Shown here: positions 1-6,536 of the stretch, one piece after another | How the letters are laid out: each line of letters begins with the position of its first letter | Numbering within the stretch: position 1 is the first letter of the stretch | NCBI GenBank assembly: GCA_964634615.1 | Contig: CAZWLQ010000027.1 | Span: 1 to 8,087 of the forward strand | DNA length: 8,087 nt | Source of the DNA: EsbW-18 sp964634615 | GTDB lineage: Bacteria; Patescibacteriota; Minisyncoccia; Phycocordibacterales; EsbW-18 | Reading direction: 5' to 3' | Made by a program: the position numbers and the translations under genes | The notes under the pieces: generated by a model | The model's input: the letters and a program-made list of their open reading frames with translations, nothing else | Database searches by the model: none | What the model was told of the DNA's origin: nothing

Positions 1-2177
1 TGGGTCGCAAAGGGTACGTACCGTCCTTCCCTTCCTGCTGCGGGGGCTGCGGCGGGAGTCTCGCTCGATGCCAACATTTTCTTTAATTCGTCGACAATCG
101 TATCTTCTGGTTTCTTGCTTTGCTTGCGGAGTTCATCAGCTGCTTGGCGGGTTGATAAGAGTCCTGCACCAACAATCGATGATCCGTAGTTGTACTTCGC
201 GGCATCAACAGAGTCCTTTGCTATTTTTTGAGACTTCTTAACGGCTTTTTCAGCGTCAATGTAGCGGTTGATTTCAGCACTCTTGTCTTGGCGGTATGTT
301 GCTAGTTGTTGCGTCGCACTTGAAAGTCGCGCCTCTGCCTCAGCCCTCTTAGCTGGGTTTTCTGCAGCATCAACAGCTTTCTTGAGCTCCTCAATTTGCT
401 TCTCTTTCAAATCAACGACCACAAGAGACGCTTTTGCTTCCTGAACTTGCGCGGCGGTCAGAGCGGCCGTTACTTTTTGGAGCTCTTCGCGTGCCTTATT
501 AGCGCCAAATCCACCGGTCAAATCTTTAAGGGCATTTTGTGCTGCCACCAAATCTCCCTCTGCTTTCGTTCGCTTCGTCACGAGCGCATCTATGTCTGCC
601 TGAGATGCGCCAGTGCCTCTCGCCATGGCGAGGTTATCTTTCGTTTCCTCTATCTCGCGTGCCTTGGCGGCGATCGCTTCGCGCTGATTTTGAATAGCGA
701 TTGAGGTTGCGTATGTTTCGGCGCGCTCCACCTTGCCTTTCGCTCGGATTTTACGATCTTCTATCAAACCACCTGTGCGACCCTTCTCTGCGCCCAATGC
801 CTTTCCAAGGCCTCCAATGCCGCGCGCATCAAATGATGAGGTAGCAGCACCCTTCCCTGCAACCGACGCAAGTTTTGCGGTGTAGCGAGCAAAAGCATTG
901 TTCGATTGAAGTCCCTGACCAACCCATTTTGATTGCTGCAACTTTTCTCCAAGGCGTCCGCCCACTTGTCGAGTGCCCCACGCTGCCGCACCAAATGTTG
1001 CAGCGCTTGCCTTCTTGCTTGCCCACTCGGTGAATCCTTTGCCCGCAGAGCCAGCCAATTGTTTTGCGATAATCAATCCCGCGACCATCAAGCCAATCAC
1101 AATTGCGTATGAAAGGAGCGCGCTCAGTGTCTCGGTACCAAACGGAGAACCGTTGGCCGCATCGGCTGTAATACCATCCTTAAATCCCTGACTGTTCACA
1201 ATAAGAACCGTAATAAGCATGAAGAGCATAAATGCCGGCGCAAATATAAGCTGGTCGGTCAGCGTACTCCACCACTTTTTTGACTGCGCTCCAAGCTGCG
1301 GCAAGATGTCGCCAATGAATGCGATTGGCGATGTAATCAAAAGAATTATCAGAATGATGAAACGGGTCAGAATCATCGCCCCCATCACCAGGAACAAGAA
1401 GGCAAGAATGACGAACGTAAGTGTAGAGAAGATGACCTGCGTGATGCGTTGTCCAAGGTCGCCACTGTCAGGCTTGAATCCAAGATTGAGACCGCTCATA
1501 AACGCCGCTGAAATACCCGGCCCGATGGTCTGGTTTAGTTTTGGATTCGGGTTATTGATATCGATTTTCTGATTGCTTGCTGCTTCCCCGATCTCAGCAA
1601 TCGATTCATAGAGCTCGACCGTAATCACGTTCGAGGCATCAATCATCACCTCGGTAAAGAAGAAACTGAAGTTAATCAAAAGTCCCGCAATAACGATTCG
1701 CGGAATCAATTTTTGATAGCCACTATCAACACCTAAAATTGTGCGAATACCAATCCACAAGAGGACAAAGATGAAGCCCATGTTGAGCACGTCGCGGATG
1801 AGACTCCAGGCAAGTGCGATATTGGCTTGATTCGCTGTGTTGGTGACGAATTCAGAGAAGCGCAGGATTCCGATACTAATCATCGCATCGAGGAAGAGTC
1901 CGGCAACACCAAGAAGGAGAGCAGACGGCACGAGCAGCAAGGAGTAGATTCCTTCAAAGATACACTGGGGAACATTAAGGTTAAGAAAGCTACAGGTGAT
2001 GGAGGTCCCTTCGGATTCTCGAGTAGACGGCGAGTTCATACCCTCACCGCTCAAAGCATTGTCATCGTCGGCGTACACGATGGAGGTGTTCTGCGGTGTC
2101 ACAAAAGCTCCCGCAAGCACCAATGTGATGCCCAAGAGTGCTCCAACTATTCTTTTGTATGACAACGTTGATAACAT
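1..2177 (-). CDS. VirB6/TrbL-like T4SS membrane protein with long coiled-coil tail (3' end beyond left edge)
   Basis: The frame from the ATG at 2177-2175 is open for 725 codons to the window edge, with no stop, so the C-terminus is missing. Residues 1-36 resemble a signal peptide (cleavage possible after Val-Tyr-Ala). Cys62 and Cys72 follow in a probably extracytoplasmic stretch and could form a disulfide. Hydrophobic helices lie near 77-100, 126-148, 160-182, 246-268, 271-290, 309-328 and 351-373, a polytopic core of the VirB6/TrbL channel type. The segments RDVLNMGFIFVLLWIG (128-143) and NFSFFFTEVMIDASN (169-183) are ones I recall from CPR VirB6-like proteins. After about 380 the protein is hydrophilic, Ala/Lys/Glu/Gln-rich and likely cytoplasmic, with a probable coiled coil at 475-662 and an Ala/Pro-rich stretch near 706-713. 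Its start overlaps the upstream stop by one base (TAATG), so translation is probably coupled. The polytopic membrane-protein call is firm; VirB6 membership rests on topology and recalled motifs. A different large membrane protein is the alternative. Confidence 0.8.
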   Translation of the reverse strand, partial: MLSTLSYKRIVGALLGITLVLAGAFVTPQNTSIVYADDDNALSGEGMNSPSTRESEGTSITCSFLNLNVPQCIFEGIYSLLLVPSALLLGVAGLFLDAMISIGILRFSEFVTNTANQANIALAWSLIRDVLNMGFIFVLLWIGIRTILGVDSGYQKLIPRIVIAGLLINFSFFFTEVMIDASNVITVELYESIAEIGEAASNQKIDINNPNPKLNQTIGPGISAAFMSGLNLGFKPDSGDLGQRITQVIFSTLTFVILAFLFLVMGAMILTRFIILIILLITSPIAFIGDILPQLGAQSKKWWSTLTDQLIFAPAFMLFMLITVLIVNSQGFKDGITADAANGSPFGTETLSALLSYAIVIGLMVAGLIIAKQLAGSAGKGFTEWASKKASAATFGAAAWGTRQVGGRLGEKLQQSKWVGQGLQSNNAFARYTAKLASVAGKGAATSSFDARGIGGLGKALGAEKGRTGGLIEDRKIRAKGKVERAETYATSIAIQNQREAIAAKAREIEETKDNLAMARGTGASQADIDALVTKRTKAEGDLVAAQNALKDLTGGFGANKAREELQKVTAALTAAQVQEAKASLVVVDLKEKQIEELKKAVDAAENPAKRAEAEARLSSATQQLATYRQDKSAEINRYIDAEKAVKKSQKIAKDSVDAAKYNYGSSIVGAGLLSTRQAADELRKQSKKPEDTIVDELKKMLASSETPAAAPAAGREGRYVPFAT

Positions 2178-4075
2178 TATTGTTGTGGCGGATCTCTATC
2201 CGGAGGATCTGTTGGCCTATCTGTCGAACCATTCCACGGCGATGGTGTCGAACAGTCCCCTAGTGAACCATTACTACTCATGAATGAAACTTTCAGGTTT
2301 GAGTATTCCCAACCGTATGCAGGACGCTCTTGAGGGTTTGCCTCGGTTGCCGAGTAGCCGATGCCGATGCGGAACTTTTCGTTGCCTGTATTGATGCCCG
2401 GAACCGTTGGGGTTGATGTGAGCGTTCGTACAACTTTTCCAGTTCCAAGGTCGGTCACCGTGAGTGTGATTTTTTGGTTTTTCGCATCATACACTTCCTT
2501 GAACCGATACGTCGAACCTTCGGGAAAGTCGACAGGTCGTGCGCGAACGCGTTTTTTGTATGCATGACTCACGCCGATGCCGTGCGCAAGCATCAACTCC
2601 CTACCACTCGGGCCTCCTGGTGCGTCAATCTTCACATACCCATACATATTTTTGTTGCCGTCACGAACAAACCAGAATGGCATTACCGGCCATCCCTCAC
2701 GATCCGCCCACCAACCGTTGTTTTTGAGATCAACCGACACCTCAACGCTGTCATACGACACATTCATCGGCACACCAAACTGGAATCCGGCGGTTTCAGT
2801 GCCGCCTTCTTCAGGAACAAGGAATACGCCCTTCTTGTCAAAACACATGCTTTCTCCCGGGGGTCCTGCGGGTTCACTATCATCAGGGACACTGTCGTTT
2901 CCTCCCGGACCTGGAAGGTCGTCGTCGATCGTGTCGTCAATCAAGTCAACGTTTTGTACGCTGTCGACGTCATAGCCAGAAAGTCCGTCCTCATCCTTGA
3001 AGATATTGCCAACGAGGTAGAGAATGACCGCATTGATGAGTTCGTTCATTTCATCTGCCATTTCAAGACGACGTCCTGGTGAACCATACTTTTCATTGAT
3101 TTGGTCTTCAATAAATGATCCTGGAGTTACGGTCTCTGGTTCGTCACATTCTAAATCGCCCCCGCTCGCTATGCCCTGTCGCGCCCTTGCCTGATCAAGC
3201 GTTTCGCCATCGCCGATGGTGAAAGTTTGTGGAGGCCCATCTTGCGGCCCGTCAGAGGTCCCTAGTGGATAGACATAGCAGGTCTGACGTTTTCGTGAAA
3301 GAAAACCACTGCCGAGGTTGATATCGAGGCGCGCCTCCCCCGTTGCAGAGTTGATGCGTGCGGAAAGAATTTTCGAAGACTCAATATAAGCACCGTAGGG
3401 ATTATTTGCAGGATTTTCAAATGTCTCAAACCATGTGTCCCAGCCGCCAGCAGAGAAGTCTCCCGCGAGAAAGTCCTTCACATTGCCAACACTTTCGCTG
3501 AAAGTACAACTCAAAATATCACCATCGTTATCCCCGCGATTTCTTTTATGTATTTGTATCAACTGTAATTGAATTTGCGCACGAAACGGGGAGCACAAAA
3601 ACGGAACAGTGTTCTTTATGAACTCGCCAGCGACCTGGTCGGCAAGACTTCCAATATGACCATTCAAACGTGTGACGAAGACAGGGTTTCCTTTAAATCC
3701 GCCCTGCACCCACTTCGTAAGGTTTCGAAGCATGTCCTCAATCAAGACGTTTATGACGTTGTAGACCACGCAGTCAATGAAGTTGTCTTTGAGCTCCGTT
3801 GCAAACGCGGACACCGGAACCTTGAACGATCCTTGATCGATGACGAACATGATGTACGTCATAATCGCGCACGCGGCGACGCCCTTCTTGAAACCCTTTT
3901 CAAGTTGCTCGCGGTTCTCTTCCGTTATGAGGCCCTTTGGGAGCAGTTTGTCGACAGGAACAAGATCGCTAATGAAGCTTGATTGGGCGTGTGCCGTCGG
4001 AGTGCCAAAATTAAACGGCGCTACGATGATGGCGCTTAGCAAAAGAACGAGCAGTGTTTTAGAGAGAGTGCGCAT
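2177..4075 (-). CDS. Secreted eight-cysteine protein with C-terminal lectin-like domain, CPR T4SS-associated type
   Basis: This 632-residue protein begins with a clear signal peptide (hydrophobic 6-20, cleavage likely after Ala-His-Ala at 30). Residues 31-360 match a secreted type I recall beside VirB6-like genes in CPR genomes. Landmarks are GNPVFVTRLNG (129-139), CSPF (161-164), WDTWFETFENPANNPYGAY (212-230), GSGFLS (255-260) and TPGSFI (317-322). Eight cysteines (69, 102, 161, 190, 266, 310, 411, 608), all after the signal peptide, would allow four disulfides. An acidic Asp/Gly/Pro-rich linker (about 359-406) leads to 408-600, which is rich in aromatic and beta-type residues and looks like a concanavalin A-like jelly-roll, a fold that often binds sugars. 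The tail is Pro-rich (610-632). The start is ATG, three bases after the upstream stop, with no Shine-Dalgarno nearby. It is probably outside the membrane, perhaps partnering the VirB6-like protein encoded next. The lectin fold is inferred from residue pattern only, and no ligand can be named. Confidence 0.75.
   Translation of the reverse strand: MRTLSKTLLVLLLSAIIVAPFNFGTPTAHAQSSFISDLVPVDKLLPKGLITEENREQLEKGFKKGVAACAIMTYIMFVIDQGSFKVPVSAFATELKDNFIDCVVYNVINVLIEDMLRNLTKWVQGGFKGNPVFVTRLNGHIGSLADQVAGEFIKNTVPFLCSPFRAQIQLQLIQIHKRNRGDNDGDILSCTFSESVGNVKDFLAGDFSAGGWDTWFETFENPANNPYGAYIESSKILSARINSATGEARLDINLGSGFLSRKRQTCYVYPLGTSDGPQDGPPQTFTIGDGETLDQARARQGIASGGDLECDEPETVTPGSFIEDQINEKYGSPGRRLEMADEMNELINAVILYLVGNIFKDEDGLSGYDVDSVQNVDLIDDTIDDDLPGPGGNDSVPDDSEPAGPPGESMCFDKKGVFLVPEEGGTETAGFQFGVPMNVSYDSVEVSVDLKNNGWWADREGWPVMPFWFVRDGNKNMYGYVKIDAPGGPSGRELMLAHGIGVSHAYKKRVRARPVDFPEGSTYRFKEVYDAKNQKITLTVTDLGTGKVVRTLTSTPTVPGINTGNEKFRIGIGYSATEANPQERPAYGWEYSNLKVSFMSSNGSLGDCSTPSPWNGSTDRPTDPPDRDPPQQ
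2189..2202 (-). other. Small perfect hairpin upstream of the VirB6-like start
   Basis: CGGAT and ATCCG pair as a 5-base stem around a 4-base loop (AGAG in the mRNA), ending 11 bases before the VirB6-like ATG and inside the last codons of the upstream gene. A competing 4-base stem with a 3-base loop uses the same ATCC at 2198-2201 with GGAT at 2205-2208. It might influence initiation at the overlapping start, but such short stems are common by chance. Confidence 0.2.
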
Positions 4076-4078
4076 GGT

Positions 4079-5062
4079 TTATTGTGTCGGTTCCTCAAGG
4101 ACGATGTATCCGGGTGCGTCGGTGCCAAGGGTTATTCGTGCCCGAAGATACTCACGAATGCTCTCGAACGTTGTTGCAACCTGGTTTGAATAGGTCGAGT
4201 ATGCTTGGAGTCCCTGCAACCCGGCAATAGGATCTGTACTTAGATTAGCAAGAAGCGCGATGCTTTGCTGGGTGTTTATGAAAGCATTGATGAGCTCGAT
4301 GTGCTGGTTTTCGAGTGTTACAGGCACCACCGTCTCGGTGAGACCATCAATGATGTCGGCGTATGTTGCAACCACAGATACAAGTGCGTCAACGGTTGAT
4401 GCGTCTCCTGTTTGCCCAAACTGTGCCAACACCAACAATTCATTGGTTTCGGGTGTCGATTCTCCTCCAAGAATCTCTCCAAGCGCGTTCGCATAGGCAG
4501 ACATACTTGCAACTGTTTCAGGAACGCTTTGTATGAGTGCGGTGTCAACTGTTTTTGGTGTGACAGGTTGTTTGGCGAGTACTCCGCCAAGAATGCCCGC
4601 CATGTCATTTGTTGTTTCGCCATCAAGACTGATACCCGCTTCCTTGAATGCCACAACTTGCTCAAGAATGCCTCGAGAAATTTTTTCGGTTTGTGAGAGC
4701 CCCGCATAGGATGGGTCATCACCAATGTTTGCTTCTGCGAGAAGGCCGGAACGCGCCTCTTCAAGGCGAATTCGTTCGTCTTCCACCTCCTGACCGTCAG
4801 AAACGCCGTCCCCGTCAGTATCGGTTGATACCGACGAGAGTCCACGGAGCTCCTCCTCCCAGTCTTTCACACCATCTCCGTCAGTATCGGTTTCATCAAG
4901 TGTTTTTTGCTCCGCAGAAAGACGAGCGACGGGTTGCACCGCGTCATGTTTTGAATCGGCACGGACAATGACGGTGGCAACAATGAGCGCACCGACAACA
5001 ACCACAAGCGCGCCAACGCGCCTGCTTGGGAGGAAGCGAGAAACCCCTGACAAAAACTGCAT
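4079..5062 (-). CDS. Membrane-anchored protein with two DxDxDG calcium-binding repeats
   Basis: From the ATG at 5062 the protein has 327 residues. The frame also allows a TTG at 5104, but a promoter-like -10 lies between the two, so I prefer the ATG. Residues 17-34 form one membrane helix after a basic N-terminus (SRRVG), suggesting a short cytoplasmic end and a large exterior part. Two acidic loops, DTDGDGVKDWEEE (59-71) and DTDGDGVSDGQEVE (81-94), have the DxDxDGxxD spacing of thrombospondin type 3 and EF-hand-like calcium sites, with a 22-residue period. The rest (about 100-327) looks mostly helical, has no cysteine and no domain I recognise. It is the first gene of the minus-strand cluster and ends three bases before the next start. 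I recall similar repeat proteins near CPR secretion clusters, so a structural or calcium-stabilised part of the same envelope complex is plausible. Metal binding itself is inferred. Confidence 0.75.
   Translation of the reverse strand: MQFLSGVSRFLPSRRVGALVVVVGALIVATVIVRADSKHDAVQPVARLSAEQKTLDETDTDGDGVKDWEEELRGLSSVSTDTDGDGVSDGQEVEDERIRLEEARSGLLAEANIGDDPSYAGLSQTEKISRGILEQVVAFKEAGISLDGETTNDMAGILGGVLAKQPVTPKTVDTALIQSVPETVASMSAYANALGEILGGESTPETNELLVLAQFGQTGDASTVDALVSVVATYADIIDGLTETVVPVTLENQHIELINAFINTQQSIALLANLSTDPIAGLQGLQAYSTYSNQVATTFESIREYLRARITLGTDAPGYIVLEEPTQ
4781..4888 (-). repeat. Tandem DxDxDG repeat, two copies at 66-base period
   Basis: Two in-frame copies encode the acidic loops of the membrane-anchored protein. 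The 15 bases CCGTCAGTATCGGTT (plus-strand reading) occur identically at 4812-4826 and 4878-4892, exactly 66 bases (22 codons) apart. Identity over the GATACTGACGG core, including third positions, suggests a fairly recent duplication or gene conversion between the repeats. Protein constraint alone would not force identical synonymous codons. The flanks differ, so only the loop cores remain alike. Confidence 0.75.
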
Positions 5063-5069
5063 ACCATAG

Positions 5070-5099
5070 AGTATACAGGGCAAAAACAACGCACTACAA
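5070..5099 (-). promoter_or_regulatory. Candidate sigma70-type promoter of the minus-strand envelope operon
   Basis: Read on the minus strand, TATACT (5075-5070) is a good -10 hexamer. TTGTAG (5099-5094) is a weak -35 (TTG conserved) at an 18-base spacing. The last -10 base is followed by seven bases and then the A of the ATG at 5062. A start of transcription at the usual distance would therefore fall on or next to the start codon, predicting a leaderless or nearly leaderless mRNA. The -35 is too weak to be decisive; the -10 and its position are the main support. Confidence 0.45.
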
Positions 5100-5122
5100 C
5101 ACAATTGGGTATTACTCGGAGA

Positions 5123-5128
5123 GATAAT
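5123..5128 (+). promoter_or_regulatory. Candidate -10 element for the plus-strand pair
   Basis: GATAAT lies 23 bases upstream of the ATG at 5152 and would give a leader of roughly 15-18 bases. I see no acceptable -35 at 16-18 bases upstream; TTGGGT at 5105-5110 is only 12 bases away. The call is therefore weak. TACGAT at 5135-5140 is an alternative -10. Confidence 0.25.
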
Positions 5129-5151
5129 TTCATGTACGATGGTGTGACGAT

Positions 5152-6012
5152 ATGGTGCACCGCGCTCTTTCTTTTTTTCTTCTAGGAATACTCATGGTTC
5201 TTCCGTATATGGCGCGCGCCTATACTTTTTCACGCAACCTTTCTCTTGGAGACAGTGGAGATGACGTGTACGTGTTGCAACAAGTGCTCAATAGTAGAGC
5301 AGAAACACAGGTGTCAGAGACTGGCCCGGGCTCTCCCGGCCAAGAAACCACGTATTTTGGAGAAAAAACCCGTCTCGCGGTTGTTCGATATCAAGAATTG
5401 CACCGCGCAAGCATTCTCCTTCCGCTCGGTCTCACAACGGGAACGGGATTCGTTGGTAGCGCGACACAAGCGCTGCTTTCTGGTTCAGTTCTTTCTCTCA
5501 AGTCTTCTCCAAACACAACAGTGGAGGAAGCGCTGCAGGCATTTAACCAAGCAGCAAAAGGACTTTTTGTTGAGTCGGAAGGTTCGATACCTCAAAATTC
5601 GTACGCAGCCACCGACGACCTCTTCGACGATTTGGTTCGTGGGAAGATTGCAATACCACCACCACCTTCAATGGAAGAGCAGAGAGCAACCTTCAACGAG
5701 GGCTTTTCGAGCGAAGGGGGGCCAACCATTATTTCTATCAGTCCAGAGCATGGACCGGATGGAACAAATGTAACGCTTACAGGAACCGGATTTACAAAAA
5801 CAGGCAATGACGTGTACGCTGGCTTTGCCACGCTCCACAATCTTTCTTCATCGGATGGTGTCACAATCACGTTTACCATGCACGACATGTTTCCAGACGA
5901 CTTCACCCTCCCAAACTTCTTTAAGCAAGCGGTTCCACACATGCTCTACGGAGTGTATGTTGAAAATAGCGCAGGACACAGCAATGCGATACCATTTTTC
6001 ATAACGTACTAG
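5152..6012 (+). CDS. Secreted peptidoglycan-binding and IPT/TIG domain protein
   Basis: This 286-residue protein opens with a signal peptide (hydrophobic 5-20, cleavage likely after Ala-Arg-Ala at 23). Residues 28-110 form a peptidoglycan-binding (PG_binding_1-like) domain: LSLGDSGDDVYVLQQVLN (30-47), an insert GPGSPGQETTYFG (58-70), KTRLAVVRYQELH (72-84) and GTGFVGSATQALL (97-109). I recall the GPGSPG-x-ET-x-YFG form from many CPR proteins. A linker with Pro169-172 leads to an IPT/TIG immunoglobulin-like domain at 190-286, recognised by PTIISISPEHGPDGTNVTLTG and GTGF (211-214). There is no cysteine and no catalytic motif, so it probably binds or scaffolds the wall and does not cut it. ATG at 5152 is chosen because it gives an intact signal peptide; GGTG at 5141-5144 is at best a weak ribosome site. 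It lies divergent to the T4SS-like operon and three bases before the next gene, which suggests a surface accessory role. Confidence 0.8.
   Translation: MVHRALSFFLLGILMVLPYMARAYTFSRNLSLGDSGDDVYVLQQVLNSRAETQVSETGPGSPGQETTYFGEKTRLAVVRYQELHRASILLPLGLTTGTGFVGSATQALLSGSVLSLKSSPNTTVEEALQAFNQAAKGLFVESEGSIPQNSYAATDDLFDDLVRGKIAIPPPPSMEEQRATFNEGFSSEGGPTIISISPEHGPDGTNVTLTGTGFTKTGNDVYAGFATLHNLSSSDGVTITFTMHDMFPDDFTLPNFFKQAVPHMLYGVYVENSAGHSNAIPFFITY
5323..5341 (+). other. All-GC hairpin inside the peptidoglycan-binding domain
   Basis: GGCC-C-GGG, a CTCT loop, then CCC-GGCC form a seven-pair all-GC stem with one bulged C. It sits in the codons for the GPGSPG insert, about 170 bases after the start. No T-run follows, so it is not an intrinsic terminator. 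Gly/Pro codons (GGN, CCN) generate complementary runs easily, so a protein-coding origin is the simplest explanation. Confidence 0.3.
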
Positions 6013-6015
6013 TAC

Positions 6016-6534
6016 ATGAACAAGACCGTGTGGTGGAAAAAAAGAATAAGTGCCTGGATTACCTACCCACTCCTCGTGGTGTTCTCGGTTTTTATTGTTG
6101 GAGTTGGAACATTTTTTTATATTCCACGAGCGCTGCAGGCACAAGGATGGAACGTTCCATTTGAAGGCACGATTACTGAAATAACATGGAACTGTCTCTG
6201 TAATCTTGGGTTCATGATTACGGTGACCCCGGTGTACACGCAAGGCACCGCGGCAAACCGTGGGCCGGTTACGCTCATGTTTTATTACGGTGGCGCATTG
6301 CTTGATGCGCTCGGCATCACACTTAAAATTCCTGGAACAGACATCAAGATTCCCTACCCACAAATCTTTCTTTGGTATCAGTTCTATTACGTCAATGGTC
6401 CAGAGATACTCGGGAACTATATTCCAGGATCATTTCAGTGCTGGGCCTACGTTCCTCCATATGAGTGTGCTGTTGAAGGCAATGCAACAGGTATGGTTAT
6501 ATTTGTAGGCACGGGTCTCTATCGCGCCAAGTAG
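6016..6534 (+). CDS. Small membrane-anchored CxC protein, CPR-type, function unknown
   Basis: The 172-residue product has a basic N-terminus (KTVWWKKR) and one hydrophobic helix at about 16-36. The alternative reading is an uncleaved or late-cleaved signal peptide ending near Ala-Leu-Gln-Ala (39-42). The remainder is probably extracytoplasmic, beta-rich and aromatic. It has four cysteines: Cys60 and Cys62 (Cys-Leu-Cys), Cys142 and Cys151, enough for two disulfides. Features I recall from a widespread unnamed CPR family are the PFEGTI motif (48-53), the CxC near 60, the pattern ILGNYIPGSFQC (131-142) and a terminal GTGLY (165-169). I know no biochemical role for that family. It follows the wall-binding gene after stop, TAC and ATG with no Shine-Dalgarno, so the two are probably co-translated. 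Its stop lies 2 bases from the stop of rsmA on the other strand. Confidence 0.7.
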   Translation: MNKTVWWKKRISAWITYPLLVVFSVFIVGVGTFFYIPRALQAQGWNVPFEGTITEITWNCLCNLGFMITVTPVYTQGTAANRGPVTLMFYYGGALLDALGITLKIPGTDIKIPYPQIFLWYQFYYVNGPEILGNYIPGSFQCWAYVPPYECAVEGNATGMVIFVGTGLYRAK

Positions 6535-6536
6535 TT

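Larger units (their letters stand above)
5063..5151. promoter_or_regulatory. Divergent intergenic region between the envelope operons
   Basis: This is the only stretch longer than 3 bases without a coding assignment. It separates the ATG at 5062 (minus) from the ATG at 5152 (plus), so it should hold the promoters of both units unless transcription enters from elsewhere. A shared regulator could act on both sides, but I see no clear operator: the only palindrome noticed is the 6-base GTATAC at 5071-5076, which overlaps the minus-strand -10. Nothing resembling a tRNA, riboswitch or terminator is visible. Confidence 0.7.

Noticed and set aside
396..1572. Open plus-strand frames at 396-704, 973-1191 and 1219-1572
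   Set aside because: They lie antisense to the continuous 725-codon VirB6-like frame and show no domain, signal or plausible composition of their own.
2474..3082. A 202-residue plus-strand frame at 2474-3082
   Set aside because: It is antisense to the lectin-like half of the 632-residue protein, whose minus-strand frame has a signal peptide and coherent motifs.
4318..4845. A 175-residue minus-strand frame overlapping the calcium-repeat gene
   Set aside because: It is a shifted frame of the same gene on the same strand, and the real frame carries the DxDxDG loops and membrane anchor.
5529..6141. The 13 bases AGCGCTGCAGGCA repeated at 5529-5541 and 6129-6141
   Set aside because: Both copies encode Ala-Leu-Gln-Ala in unrelated protein contexts; no longer similarity surrounds them, so chance is enough.
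5848..6363. A 171-residue minus-strand frame across two plus-strand genes
   Set aside because: It crosses the junction of two well-supported plus-strand genes and resembles no protein I know.
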